Counted from the first letter of the stretch, positions 11,331 through 23,153 are shown. The stretch: DNA of 64,000 nucleotides from Typhlomys cinereus (GCA_023101885.1 JALPQD010000102.1:2602971-2666970), one strand, 5' to 3'. A program made the numbers and translations. The notes: generated by a model not told the origin, from the sequence alone.

Positions 11331-12060
11331 CCAGAAAACCCAAGATCATGGTGTGAGAAAAGCACCATACATGGTTTCATTGTTTTCAAAGATGGTTTTG
11401 TGTTGCTCTCGAGATTGGACTTAGGCCCACCTAATGAGGTTTCCAGAAGTTTTCTCTCTAAAAAATTGTAGATCGGTTAATTTTATTGGTATTCTTATTC
11501 TGTCAAACTTTCACAAGTAATCAGTTATTGGCTGTTTCTGTGTTGGCTTGTAATAATTGTTCTTTTGGTTAGAATCACATAGATTGTTAAGAAATAATTT
11601 TAATCTAGGCATCAAAATTTTAGGGCCTAGCTTTTAAATTTGAAGCAACATCCTTTGGACAGTGCTGGGTACTGGTGTTGCTAGCTATATCTGACATTGG
11701 GTCTGGGAGCAGCCCAGGACCCTGCTTTCAAATTCCTCCCCCATTCCTTCCACAGAGATACTTGGTTGCTTGGGGAAGCAGAAGTCATCCCCAGGACCTT
11801 GGACCCGACTTTCTTGTCTAGAGTCAGAACAAGTCCTGGTGAAATGTTAGATTTCTCTGTAAGACGACTGTGTAGGAGTTAGGGACTATAGACAAGGGTG
11901 TTAGAAAACAGTCTACTTTGTTTTCAAGCCCTTTGTTAAAACAGTAAAGTGACTTTGGGGTCATTTGTCATACCTTTTAATTTAAAAAAAGAAAAAGAAG
12001 ATAATATTATCTGTGTGTCTGTGAGTGTATCTTGAGTCTAATTACCAGCCAGCAGTGTTC
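11331..12060. other. No feature seen
   Basis: AT-rich sequence without a conserved frame, repeat signature or RNA-like structure that I can recognise. Confidence 0.5.
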
Positions 12061-12077
12061 TTTCATGCATCCTCAGG

Positions 12078-12109
<32 letters not shown>

Positions 12110-12119
12110 TGTATGTGTG
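12078..12119. repeat. Poly-T followed by (GT)n
   Basis: A run of about 17 T followed by about 9 GT units. It may be the reversed tail of a decayed retroposon, but no element body is evident next to it. Confidence 0.85.
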
Positions 12120-13160
12120 AATTTTTAATTTCATAGTTTCTTCCTTTCTGCTTCATTTGAATGTTTCAGTTGCAAATGGTTCATGGCAAATCATCCTTAA
12201 TATTGCAGTATTGAATAGCAGCCACTTGTCTATGCTCACAGATTCTGGAACCAGGGATTTACACAGGGCACAGTAGATGCTCCTCTCTATTTCCTAATGC
12301 TGTGCTCAGCTAGAATCATGGGCCCACTAATGATGGAGACTCATATGACTGAGAGACAGAATCACCTGAGGAGAGTCCTCTGCTCAAATGAGTGACTCCT
12401 GGTTTGGGACGATCCAAGTTTGTCTCATTTGGAAATGCTGGGCAGAATGACTACTTGCAGTTTCCATGTAGGGCACTATGGTGAGTGCTGCAGTAAACAG
12501 AGAGAAGATGTAAAGCATTCCTGACAGCCATAGAAATACCAGTGTCACGTCTGTCACATTCCATTGATCCAAGTAATTGTAAGTCCTGAGATTCTAAGAA
12601 AAGTAACATGGACCCCGGTTAGCAATTGAGAAGAATATTCAGTTACATACAAAAATGGTCTATAACTTTACCTGAACAACAGAGACGGAGTTTTCTATAC
12701 TTGAAAAGTAGTAAGAATTGCAGAGTTGAAATACTGCTCATTATGCTTGAGCTTTTGGACCTTAAGAGCCATTTTTTCATAAGGGTCAATGAAATTTGTC
12801 AACTTTCGTGATTGATAAGAAGAGCTAATGAGATAATGTGAAAACGAATACATTCATTCTCTAACATACCAAATCATCAAGGCAAGCTGAGGCAAGACAA
12901 AGACTGAAATTCAATCATCACATAATGCTCACTCTTGACTTAGTTCAGTGAGTCATGGTTTACATTTGGAAGGGAAACTATGACAATTAGATGGCATTAT
13001 AAAATTTAATTTTGTGAGAAGCCTATGACTGGGAATATGCTTCACAGTTTTGAAAACAAGTCACATTTCAGGTTGTTCACATATTATGAATGCATATTAT
13101 TAATAGATTCTCTATAACAAAGGGAACTAAAGCATAATAGTATTTATTAAGATTAATATG
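12120..13160. other. No feature seen
   Basis: No repeat family or coding signal was recognised. Short open frames on both strands are of the size expected by chance. Confidence 0.45.
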
Positions 13161-13164
13161 TTAA

Positions 13165-13310
13165 AGGCATTATGCTAGATACTTTATATGGATTTACTCC
13201 TATCAGCTGTATTGTATTCTTTACTTCCGAGGACAGGGAAACTGAGGCATATGGAGGCTTATGTTTTTGATGAAGTTCTGGAACTTATAAGAAAGATGCA
13301 GCTGACATTT
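13165..13310 (-). repeat. MIR-like ancient SINE fragment
   Basis: Contains GACAGGGAAACTGAGGCATA preceded by CTATCAGCTGTATTG and followed by a GAAGTTCTGG-like segment. This resembles the antisense MIR core (gatgaggaaactgaggca ... taagtaacttgccc). Strongly diverged. Confidence 0.5.
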
Positions 13311-13765
13311 AAACCTATTTTGTGTACATTATGTTGCCTAATGATGCAAAGCTTTGCCTGTCTGATAGCTCTTTCAGGAGGATGCCTAACATGACACCAA
13401 ATTAAATTCTGATTCAATCGAATTAATTTAATTCAATAAGTGTGCATCAGATAACTCTCCACTCTAACTGGACTGATATTTAGTGAGGGTTAATAGAAAG
13501 CAGGCACTGGCTTGAAGCATTGACAAGACTAGAGCTTAACCTTTGAGAAGAGCTGTTATTAGTAGAGACACTGTATCAATGATACAAAGGTTAGGGGAAA
13601 AAACCGAACATAGTATCTCCCCTCAAATATTTGTATCTGCTTGAAAAACTTAGTTCTTTAGCACAGCATCAGCTGATCATTCAGCCAGTCCCATATATAT
13701 TTGTGACATGATTGTCAATGGCATTTTTAGATTTGAAGATAGTGTTATTTGATAATGAAATATTA

Positions 13766-13768
<3 letters not shown>

Positions 13769-13804
<36 letters not shown>

Positions 13805-13828
13805 CGTGCGTGTGTGTGTATGTGTGTC
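13769..13828. repeat. (TG)n / CGTG microsatellite
   Basis: A (TG) run of about 16 units with a few CGTG units and an imperfect end. Antisense open frames with poly-His/Thr (13677-13911) are artefacts of it. Confidence 0.92.
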
Positions 13829-13956
13829 CAAAATTGCCTGAAAAACAGACAAACAAACAAATGCCTGTGCATTTTATAAAGGAACAAGATACCACACTTG
13901 ACTACAGTCATGACACAGAGTGATTGTTGTTGTGGTTATGTTGTCTTTAGATTCAG

Positions 13957-14095
13957 TGTTGAACTGGGTATGTAGATACAGACCTTCAACCTCAGCATGC
14001 TGGAGGCTAAGGCAGGAGGATGATCATGGGGTCAAGGGCAGCCTGGAATCACCAGACCAAGATAAATTAGACCCTGCTTAATAAAATATCCACCT
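13957..14095 (+). mobile_element. B1-like (7SL-derived) SINE
   Basis: The segment shows the B1 order: a GTATGTAGATACAGACC-like promoter, CAGCATGCTGGAGGCTAAGG, GGCAGGAGGATGATC, GGCAGCCTGGAATCACC and a terminal AGACCCTGCTTAATAAAA. It is about 135 bp long, as expected for B1, and well diverged. Confidence 0.75.
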
Positions 14096-14099
14096 GCAA

Positions 14100-14780
14100 C
14101 CCCAAACCTAGGCCACAAAAACAAAAACTAACCAATTAATTAGCAGACAGACAAAACAAAACAAAACTTGGCCAAATTTCAAAGTGTTACTCTCTCCTGC
14201 AATCAAATTGCACAAACTTACAGTTAAATTAAATTTGCTACATTTCCCACATTATGGCATGATTTGAACTCTCAATGTTGTCTCTATAGTTATGTAATCT
14301 GAATGATGGATACTACACAATGATGTTACTTTGCACTTGTTGTCAATCCCATATTCATGTGATATCATGTTGCTAGCTTGAAGTTAATCTGAGTGGGAAT
14401 ATTTACATCTTGGGAGTTAGCAAATGCTCTTCTTTGTGTCTCACAGAATCATAAATGACTGTAGAGAACATTTTAAGGAATAGTGTGCTTTCAAAGGTAT
14501 TGTTTGTTTGTCATTTATTGCATAATGAATATATCTTACTAAATATTTTAAGTAAAATAAATTGATTTGTTGATTTATAAATTATCTACAGAGGCTTTAT
14601 AATTTTAAAACATACAACAGCTTAATCCTAATCTGTACTGTAAACACTTTAAGTTTTAGCTATTTCTTCTGATGGTTGTTCTTACATTATTACATTGCTT
14701 ATTACTAATTTCCAACATTATCTGTGAACTCCCTAGCGTGATAGATTGAAAATGTAGCTCTTTTAATTTGTATTCTTTTC
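14100..14780. other. No feature seen
   Basis: AT-rich and without a recognised repeat or gene. Confidence 0.45.
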
Positions 14781-14781
14781 T

Positions 14782-14797
14782 TCCACAGCATTTTTCT
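14782..14797. repeat. Target-site duplication, left copy
   Basis: TCCACAGCATTTTTCT here is repeated exactly at 15463-15478, bracketing the antisense L1 insertion. Confidence 0.92.
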
Positions 14798-15462
14798 TTT
14801 CTTTTTTTAATACATTTTTTATTATTATTTCAGCTCATACAAACTTATTAGGTACACCAGTTCCCTCCCTCCCTCCCCGAACCCCCAAACCCCCTGCTCT
14901 CCCTCCCCTCACCCCTCCCTCCCCATCCCCCAGTGCCTCCCCCCTAATTCCCAGAGAGTCCTTTCTTGTGCATGCCTGACTCTCCTCTGGGGCCTCCTCT
15001 CCGATGACGTACAAGGACCCAGTGGCATTTCCCTGAACCCTTTCCCATGTTCCCCTTAAGCATAGGAACACTGCTTGTGGCTGCCAATCCCTTGCCTCCA
15101 AGGATCTTGGTGCCTTTAGTAGATGCTAGACTTTGTGAGGTCAATAGTGTGTTGGACATTGCACAGGGCATGCAAAGTCCAATTATGATTGCTTCGACCC
15201 TAACTTGTGTGAGTATCTTGCAAATCATTGCTCCTCCCATCCTTTTGCTCTTACACTATTACCGCCCCTTCTTCTGCAAATTTCCCTGAGCTTCAGCATG
15301 GGGAGAGATTAGTCTGGCCTAGTTCTATGTGGTTGATATAGAGTCTCTGAAGTTCTGGATTGTGGTTTGTTGATTTTCTTTTGCAGTTTTGCTGCTCCTG
15401 CAATGCCCTTCACTCCATCCTGCTGGGCACTGTATGTCACCCCCTGGCCAGAGACAAAAAGC
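14798..15462 (-). mobile_element. L1 3' UTR insertion, 5'-truncated, with 16-bp TSD
   Basis: Reverse complement of the L1 3' UTR: poly-T/AT at 14798-14830, then TCATACAAACTTATTAGGTA, the C-rich complement of the G-rich tract, and sequence equivalent to about 35925-36530 of the full-length copy. Unlike the 9.9-kb copy it retains the segment CCGATGACGTACAAGGACCC. About 19 bp at its 5' end (15443-15462) do not match the reference copy and may be untemplated or subfamily-specific. Perfect 16-bp repeats flank it. Confidence 0.94.
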
Positions 15463-15478
15463 TCCACAGCATTTTTCT
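15463..15478. repeat. Target-site duplication, right copy
   Basis: Exact copy of the 16-mer at 14782-14797. Confidence 0.92.
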
Positions 15479-15479
15479 A

Positions 15480-16720
15480 ACCAGGTTGGTAACACCAGCA
15501 ATTTTTTCTGAAGTCTGTGATGATTGTTTCTTTTATCGTTATGGTGTTATGCTATGGTATGGAGATAGAGAGGGAGATAGAGAGGGTATATCCTGATTTT
15601 GTTTCCTTTTTAATAGCATGTTCTGTTAATTGGTTCTTTATATGACATTTTAGTTTTTTTAATTTCCCTGCACTTATAAAATTCAGTTGAGTAAATATTA
15701 GCTATTATCACTATTGTGATAATTGTTGTCTTATTGTTCTCCAGAATCCTTAATTATATGAAATGTTTTTCACATCATCCATGCTAATCATGCAGGAATC
15801 CCTATGTCCTGGTACATTCCTTCTGTCTCCAATTTATTTCAGTTTCCTTCAGGCAGATGTCAGTTATCCTAAGACACATACTCTCTTCTGTGGCAGGACT
15901 TCTCTTGCTCAGAGAACATTTCTCTTCCTTTTTCTTAATTCAAGCCATTGCTGTACATCCACCCATAGCTTCCTCAAAAACAGACATAAGAGGTTGATTT
16001 GGGTAACATAAAAATACTTCATTTTCTCACATTTGGTTCTAGAATTTAAGGCCGAAATTATTTTCTCTTGGAATTCTGAAAACACTTATTTGTCTTCCAG
16101 CAGCCCATAGGCTGCCTACTATCCTTCATTTGACCTCCTTTTGCTTTCTGGATTCATTTTGGCTATTTTTTTATTCCTGATATTTGAATATTTAAAAATA
16201 GTATTCTTTTGTGTGTGGATTTTTTTTTTTCGATTCAGTGATCTAGGAATTCAATGAACTTTTTTTTTTGACTTTTGGTTTTAGTATAAGGATTTCCTTG
16301 CTTTTCAACTGTAATAACTTGGTACTTCTGTTATCAAGATATTCATTTTAGGAACAATAGTTTTTATTTTCCTAGAAGTCTTTCCAAATCACCTTTTAAA
16401 AGTCTCTTGTGCTACATTTACTTGAATTTTACTCTATGTCCACTCTACAACTGTTTTTCTTGTTATAATAGATAATTTCTATACCACTTGTTTTATTGGC
16501 ATGCTATGTATATGCTTTTTTATGTTATGCACTTGACTTTTCATTCACATTGCCAAACATTTAATGGGAACTTTCATTCTACAAATCAGTATCTCATAGA
16601 AAAATGTAGCATCATAGTAAGGATTAACTAATATTTTATTTTTTCATACATTTCTTACTAACCTTCTGGTCTTATAATGATGCTTACTGTATTTTATAGA
16701 TTTTTATCTGATATTACACA
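15480..16720. other. No clear feature
   Basis: T-rich sequence. Some phrases resemble very old antisense L1, but not enough to call. No coding signal. Confidence 0.35.
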
Positions 16721-16724
16721 TTTT

Positions 16725-16994
16725 TATTTGGTGCATGTAGGTAAATATGTATGTGGGTGCACATCAGAGGACGACTCTGAGCGTGGCTCTTCCAGCATGA
16801 ATCCATCTGCTGTTTGACACAGGCTGCTCATTAGAGTGGTGCTCACGTTTTAGGCCAGGCTGACTGGTCAGTGAGTCTTTAGAGCCGCCTGTCTTCTTCT
16901 TCCCGGCGCTGCCATTGCAAACATGTACGTTTCTTTTTTTCTTAATTTTTTTATTATTATTTATTATGTATTCAAGTGTGCGTGTATGTATGGA

Positions 16995-17034
<40 letters not shown>

Positions 17035-17335
17035 ACCACGGACGAATTCAGGAACCACCATGGACGTCTCCACCTCCTCCTTGTTAAAACTCCGCCCCTG
17101 GATTCACGGACTCCGCCCTACCAGGACCAGAAACTCAGGTCGCCCCCACTTCCGTTCGGCGTCTATACGTGAGGTCTAAGATCTGAATTCAGGACTTTCC
17201 GCCCGCAAGGTAGAGGCTTAACCCCTGAGCCACCTCTCCAGCCTCGCATGTAGGTTTCTTTAATGTGGATTCTGGGGATTGAACTGAAGTCCTCACGATC
17301 ACAACATGCACGTTCTTGAACATTTTATCTAAGCT
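16725..17335 (-). mobile_element. Older B4-like SINE split by a younger SINE
   Basis: The left part (16725-16934) reads as the antisense tail and B1-like body (GCACATCAGAGGACGACTC, TTAGGCCAGGCTGACTGG). The right part (17247-17335) holds the antisense tRNA-like head (GATTCTGGGGATTGAACTG, AGTCCTCACGATC). The younger SINE at 16935-17246 separates them. Confidence 0.65.
16935..17246 (-). mobile_element. Young B2-like SINE with GC-rich body, nested, TSD visible
   Basis: On the minus strand the element begins GGCTGGAGAGGTGGCTCAGG (box A), has box B-like GAATTCAGATC, a GC-rich body of about 150 bp and a CA-repeat/A-rich tail (plus strand 16950-17030). The imperfect repeat ACATGTACGTTTCTT (16920-16934) / GCATGTAGGTTTCTT (17247-17261) marks the target site. 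It shares its body with the copies at 36636 and 59928. Confidence 0.88.
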
Positions 17336-17400
17336 GCTTGATTTATTTTATTAATGTTTAAATGGCAAGATTCATCCACTTAGAAAATAAACTATCATGT

Positions 17401-17418
17401 TGCTCTCAGCTAATTTTT
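17401..17418. repeat. Target-site duplication, left copy
   Basis: TGCTCTCAGCTAATTTTT, repeated exactly at 17496-17513, flanks a minimal L1 insertion. Confidence 0.93.
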
Positions 17419-17495
17419 TTATTATTATTTCCGCTCATACAAACTTAACAGGTACACCGGTCCCCTCCCTCCCTCCACCTCCCCCCACCCCCGAC
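17419..17495 (-). mobile_element. Minimal L1 insertion (77 bp of 3' end)
   Basis: The plus strand reads TTATTATTATTTCCGCTCAT, then CAAACTTAACAGGTACACC and a C-rich stretch: the reverse complement of the last few dozen bases of the L1 3' UTR plus its tail. Perfect 18-bp TSDs on both sides show that this is a genuine, very short retrotransposition product and not a degraded longer copy. Confidence 0.93.
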
Positions 17496-17513
17496 TGCTC
17501 TCAGCTAATTTTT
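17496..17513. repeat. Target-site duplication, right copy
   Basis: Exact copy of the 18-mer at 17401-17418. Confidence 0.93.
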
Positions 17514-17739
17514 GATTGTGCAGTATATGGTGTAGATGCCACAAAAATTTCTACCCTTTGACTTGTAGGTGTAGCACTTCTTTGATTACATGTTTTTTTT
17601 TTTAAAAGATGCTGTGTTTCCCACTTAATGTCTCTATTAAATGATCTCTCTACTTAACACATTACTGAACCTCTTTAAATGACAGATAAGTTTAAAATAT
17701 AGCATAAACTTTTCCCTTTTCTATTTTTTCGTATATGCT

Positions 17740-18110
17740 TGTGTGGGGTGCATGAGTATACCTGCTCACATGTGTGATTATGTATGTGTGTGTGCACATT
17801 TGCATGTATGCATATGGAGACCAGAGATTAATGTTGAAAATCATCCTTAATTGCTCTTCCACTTTAATATATGTATGTATGTATGTATGTATTTATATGT
17901 GTGTGTATTTATCAGCACTAGCAGATCTAATATGACAAGCCAGCTTGCTCTGGAGATTCCCAGTCTCTATCTTACAAGGCTGGAATTACAGATTATCTGC
18001 TATACCCATCCATTATTTTGCGTAGAGTTTGTGGATCTAAACTCCTTTCCTTTTGCTTATTCAGTAAGCACTTTAACTGCTGAGACATCTCAATATAGCT
18101 TAAAACAGCC
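17740..18110 (-). mobile_element. B4-like composite SINE, old
   Basis: The plus strand runs from a TG/TATG-rich tail (17740-17905, with a GTAT tetranucleotide run at 17868-17892) through GGCTGGAATTACAGATTATC, a B1-like antisense phrase, to AAGCACTTTAACTGCTGAGA, the antisense of a tRNA-like head. Well diverged. Confidence 0.6.
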
Positions 18111-18280
18111 ACAGTATGATTTAAAATATTATTTATTTAATTCTATTTTGCTTTTGGGGGGACTCCTATTAATTAATCTGATGAGGAGCACTTGAAATCA
18201 TGTTTCATACAAGATTTAGCCAAATTCCCAGCACATTGGTGTCTCAATATTTCCAAATTTCTCACAATGCTTGCCTTTAA

Positions 18281-18360
18281 ATGTAATCAGATTTGCATAT
18301 CAAACTGCTGAGAAAAGAGAATGTAATCAGGTTTGCATACCAAACTGTTTAGAGAAGAGA
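18281..18360. repeat. 40-bp tandem duplication with octamer-like motif
   Basis: Two adjacent 40-bp units, 18281-18320 and 18321-18360, both begin ATGTAATCAG and end AGAGA and differ at a few positions. The first contains ATTTGCAT, the second GTTTGCAT. A weak partial third copy may follow (AATCAGATTTGG, from about 18370). Confidence 0.88.
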
Positions 18361-18379
18361 AATGAAACAAATCAGATTT

Positions 18380-20040
18380 GGTTTTTAGTGGATCCAAAAT
18401 TATATACTCCATAGAATTTATTAAGACTTTTCATGAGAAAGTCAATCAGCACTTGTGACTGCACAGATGCTATGTGGAAGTTCTACTCAGTCTCATGATT
18501 GATCTAGAGACCTTCTTCACTTGTCTAAATCTTACTTTCTCTTGTATTTTTTCCCTTCTTTATGTTAATCCCTCCTTCCCTCAGACTTTGACAATGTTTC
18601 CACTGCTTTCCTTGCTTTTCCTGGCACTTGATGTGATCTGTTTGATTAAGATGACATAGGGAGTTATCAACAAGGTAAGTGATAATTTTGTGTGTGTTAA
18701 GCCTTAAAATAGTCATTGGCAGCCTGAGAATAAGCCTGACCTACAGTTCATTATTGATACTAGCAATAATGCAGTTTTGAGATTACTGTTTGATTTTAAC
18801 ATTAGAATAAAAGCTTTAGGAAGATCACAGCGCTGAGCATATTACCTGCCTCTATTCCTTGACTTCCCCTTTGATTCTGGTGAATAAAACATAGGAGGCT
18901 ATTGTTAAGGAGACAATATATAATTGGTTTAGTGTTTGAGAATATGTTAAGTGTTTTGAAGAAAGGAAAAAGGGGGGAAGTGTGGAAGGAGTGCTGGAAA
19001 TAAGGAATGAGATTATAGGCTCCATTTTAATTTACTGAGGTAGAATATCCAAGAATATGAAAAGTTATCTGATTTATAAACAAACTGTCCACACAATCAT
19101 TGTGTTCTTCCATATTTGGGAATCACAGACCCTAATGAAATTCATTGCAGTGCATGTATCTCATAACTGGGGAGAGAACATTCTTCATCAGCATTTCATG
19201 GATTTTGCTGTTTATCGAGACAGTTTATCTCCACTTGGTTTTCTTTGGAGCATACTGATCCCTTGTCAGCAACCTCATTTTCTTTCCCAGTGTCCATGTT
19301 GGTATCTGAAGACTGGCTTTCAGAGGATATGTGAAGTCAAGAATTCCAGAAATCCAGTGTGTAAGATATATCAATTAGTTTTAGTAGGATAACCCAGAGA
19401 AGATACTTTAGCAATAATAAATTGTCATAATAAATTAATTAGCTGTCATATTACTTTATTCAATTATATAGCAGTGGTTTTCTTTAGACATGAAGATGCA
19501 ACTCAATTTCCTTCAGCAAAAATCAGCAGGGTCATAAATTCTTATTATCTTTATCTATGGAAACAGACTTCTTTGTATTGATCTAGCATCATAGGACCTG
19601 TTAACTAAACATTTGGACATGCAGTAAATCTTGATGGACTTTGTCCAGTGTTCTTATTAGTGAAAGATTAAAACCTGAGAAAGCAAATGATCTGATGAGT
19701 AACCCTGCTTTTAGAGGTAGAAAGCTTGGGGCTTCCTGTAGGGAAATGCATGGAACAGTTCTTTCAGATACTTTCAGCAAGCTCAGGCTTCTGTCTGTAT
19801 GGCTACTGGTTTCCTTGCATGATCCAGATGTTTGTACAGGAAACAAGACAATTCTCTCCCGACTATTCTCTGAGACTTGGGAAATGCTATGGAAATGGGA
19901 GGATAATGAGGACATTATTTTATAGTAAAAATAGATGATTTTTTACTTCTTAACATATTTTTAGAAGTCAATATTTTGTACTTTAAGTATGCAGCTTTGA
20001 ATACATGACAAATAATTTTGGTTCTCAGCAAAGCAGGCAT
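18380..20040. other. No feature seen
   Basis: Long stretch without a recognised gene or named repeat. Open frames of 60-111 codons on both strands show no domain, codon bias or splice context I can support. Confidence 0.4.
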
Positions 20041-20049
20041 AGAGAAGTT

Positions 20050-20106
20050 TTTTATTTGTTTATTTATTTTGTATGTATAATGTATACATGTACATGTATG
20101 TGTATA

Positions 20107-20149
<43 letters not shown>

Positions 20150-20395
20150 ATTTAGAAGTCAGAAGACTATGTTAGGTATCTGTTTTGAGATACCATCTCT
20201 CATTGTACCTGGAACTCATCCACTGACTATACTTTCTGGCAGCAAACACCAGAGATCCATCTGACTCCACCATGCTGAGGTTACAGGGGTACATTTCTAT
20301 ACGCAGCTTTTTTACATGGGTGCTGGGTATCCAAACTCAAGTCCTCATGTCTGTGCTGCAAGTGAATTACTGACTGAGTTATCTCCCTCACCCTG
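20050..20395 (-). mobile_element. B4-like composite SINE
   Basis: The plus strand begins with an AT-rich tail and (GT)n at 20113-20150, passes CCACCATGCTGAGGTTACAG and TGGGTGCTGGGTATCCAAAC, and ends ACTGACTGAGTTATCTCCC. The last part is the antisense tRNA-like head, the middle is antisense B1-like, as in rodent B4. Confidence 0.75.
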
Positions 20396-20871
20396 AATTC
20401 TAGGGTTTCAACTGATAGAGTAATTATATTTTATTCACCTTAGAGAGACTTATTCTTTGAGAGGATTCAGAAGACGAGTTTGAGTTCATGTTAAGATTAA
20501 TAGCATACATCTTTTTGAATTTTTACAGCATCATGCATAAATCCCAGGCCTGTTGGGACCATTAAATAAAATGGCAAGGAAAACTCCACAGACAAAAAAC
20601 TATACAGAACAAATTTAATTGATACTAGCTCATATAGAAAGATGCTTCATCCAAGGATCAATGGATATTATCTAGTTGGGGAAGATTTTCATGACTGTAG
20701 GAAGGATTTTCATAGGAAGTGAGTATAGATGGTTACTTTGGCAGACATTTTATGCTTTTTTTGGCCATTGAATTTACTGTACATAATTATGCCAGCAAAA
20801 TGCCAATACATCTGCAACAGCACATTACAAAATAAAAATCAGTACATTTTTAAGCATTTTAAGTACATGGG

Positions 20872-21090
20872 GCCGAAGAAAAGGCCTAGCAGATAAGGCA
20901 CTTGCTTGCAATCCTGACAACTTGCGTTCAATCCCTAGAAGCTCATATGACTTCTTAAAGTTGTTGTCTGATCTTTACTTGTGCACCATGGCATATATGT
21001 TCATGCCTTCTCTCTCTCTCTCTCTCTCTCATCTTTGTTTCTTTCTCCCCACTCTATCAAGTAAATTAATAAAATATTTAAAAAGAACTT
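20872..21090 (+). mobile_element. tRNA-derived SINE with CT-rich body
   Basis: Head GGCCTAGCAGATAAGGCACT and box B-like GCGTTCAATCCCTAGAAGC; then a body with (CT)n at 21010-21034 and a terminal AATAAAATATTTAAAAA tail. Same architecture as the element at 3010-3222. Confidence 0.75.
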
Positions 21091-21094
21091 TCTT

Positions 21095-22985
21095 CATAAA
21101 GTAAAGGTCTGCCTCAAAAGTTAGTCACAGGTTGTTATTCTTGAGTCCACTCTTTCCTGAAGTAAAAGAAGATGCCAATATAGAAGTGGAAGAAACGCAT
21201 GTGCGAAGAGAAAGGATCAGCGCATCTCCCAGGATTCTGATGTTTAAGGTGGTCAGTAAGACCGCAGTGCTGACTATGAGGACACTGTTGTTTTGAGCAT
21301 GAGATTATTGGCCACAGAGGGCTCCGCTCTGGGCTTGGGCAGGTTCGCTGTCACTAGACCTTCTCAGTGTTTGCCTGCCACAGAATTTGTGACAGCCATT
21401 CGGCAATTTATCTCCATCCTTCCAGACAAAGGTGAGCCATAAAACCTCAGGAAACCAACTTGTTCTTGGAGCAGAGCACTAGCTTGCTTGAGGGTTGAAA
21501 AAATGAACTACTCCTGTGTAACCCAAAAGAACCTGGGTGTAACAGGACAGCCAGACTGAACTCACTTTCCTTGTTCTCTATTATGGGTTCTGCCTGCACA
21601 GTTCAGACAGAAAGACAAAGGATTTGCAACATGAGTTCAACTTACAGATTTTGACCTGTACAAAGAGCAGATTCAGGGGAACTGTCATCAAATATCCTAT
21701 GACTTACATGCTAATTTTGTAAAGTAGAGGCAATAGAGATCTGTTATAATTAATCTCATGATTTTTATTTTTTTTTCTGTGTGAAAGATCTGAACTCTAA
21801 GTAACTAGGAGTAGAAAATGAGTCAGTATTTTTCTAAACAGCATGATTATTCCCAAGTCAAATAATTTCAGAAGTGTGACTATGTTTTCTTCAGCCCAGC
21901 AGAAAGGGTACTATATATTCAGATATGGGGTTTAATCGTTCCTTGCTTCCTTTCTTCTTTTTTTTTTTAATTCGTACAGGAAGTTAGAATATAAGCTTAT
22001 AAAATCACAGAACCATTTTTCCTGGAGGTATTTTTATCTTTAAAGGAAGATAGTCCTGATCGATAAAACAATTTTCCAGCAATTTGCTGTAAATATACAC
22101 AGACTGAAGCTCTGGGCTAGAAGCACAGGGCGAGAGTGGGAAGCCGAGGTCTGGGCTCATGTTTGACAGACTCACTGGGGAATGCGGTGCTTAAACGAGA
22201 TGCAATTAAACCACAAAGCAAGGCAGCTTTGGAGGATTCTGTGTCAGCAGAATCACAGAAAGAAGAAAAGGGAGAAAGGACATTTAGCCAGTCAGATCAA
22301 CCTCTCAGTATACATGAAGTGAAATTATGTTTTGTGAGGCCTCTGGACATTTCTTAAAAGTACAGGAGAAGGGGCTAAAGCAGGTGGAAAGCAGTGATAG
22401 ATTTATAGACTTGAACTTGGCACAGTGACAGCTGAGGGTTTGCAGATCCAGAACACCATGGTGGAAGCTCTTCTTAAGCTGTGCTTAATACTCTTGTGTC
22501 TCCCAGAAGCCTGACACAGTCCCTTCATATGCATACATGGTGATCTTTGTCCTTGAGCTATAGCCAAGTTTGTGTCAGTGATGAACTGAAAAGTACAGTA
22601 GCTTGTTTCTCACCAGTACTACTAACTAACAGTGTGACATGAATCACTCCAAGTGGCACGCCTGAAAGTTAGCTCACTAGTGATGGGAGGGATGTTGCAG
22701 GGTGGATTCTCACTTCCCTCCACCCCAGCTCAAAAGGACACTCCCAGCCCCCAGCTTTAACAAATGCATGAGAACCCATCAAAACCTGAGGTGCTCTTGA
22801 CGATAAGAGCTCAAATTGCTTTCAAAGTCAGATTGAATCCTCTTGAATTCATATCTTATTAAAAGAAGCTTCCTCAGGTCAAACCTGAGAGAAGTGCTTC
22901 ATTTTCTTTTCTCCTTAGTGTGAGTTAAAAAAAAAAAGACCTAGTATTTGATGCAGCTAAGAAGTTGTTAAAAATTAAAGAAAAA
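21095..22985. other. No clear feature
   Basis: Mixed sequence with some CpG (for example 21190-21340) but no conserved open frame or named repeat. The largest open frame (22136-22357, plus, 73 codons) has no recognisable domain. A distal exon or regulatory element cannot be ruled out by eye. Confidence 0.35.
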
Positions 22986-22987
22986 TA

Positions 22988-23101
22988 GTTGAATCTGGCA
23001 GTACAAGCCTGTAATCTGGTTACTCAGGAGGCTGAGGCAGGAGGACTGAATATTCTACACTTACTTGTGCAGCAAGTTCAATTTAGTGAGACATTGTCTC
23101 A

Positions 23102-23104
<3 letters not shown>
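22988..23104 (+). mobile_element. B1-like SINE
   Basis: Contains GCCTGTAATCTGGTTACTCA, GGAGGCTGAGGCAGGAGGAC and GTGAGACATTGTCTCAAAG, the B1/Alu-type order. It is followed directly by a (TG)n run and an ID-like head, so the three may be parts of one compound insertion. Confidence 0.8.
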
Positions 23105-23146
<42 letters not shown>

Positions 23147-23153
23147 TGTGTGT
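23105..23153. repeat. (TG)n microsatellite
   Basis: About 24 TG units with one TATG interruption between a B1-like and an ID-like element. Confidence 0.93.

Noticed and set aside
18281..18360. Possible CRISPR-like repeats
   Set aside because: Direct tandem units without spacers, in a mammalian context.
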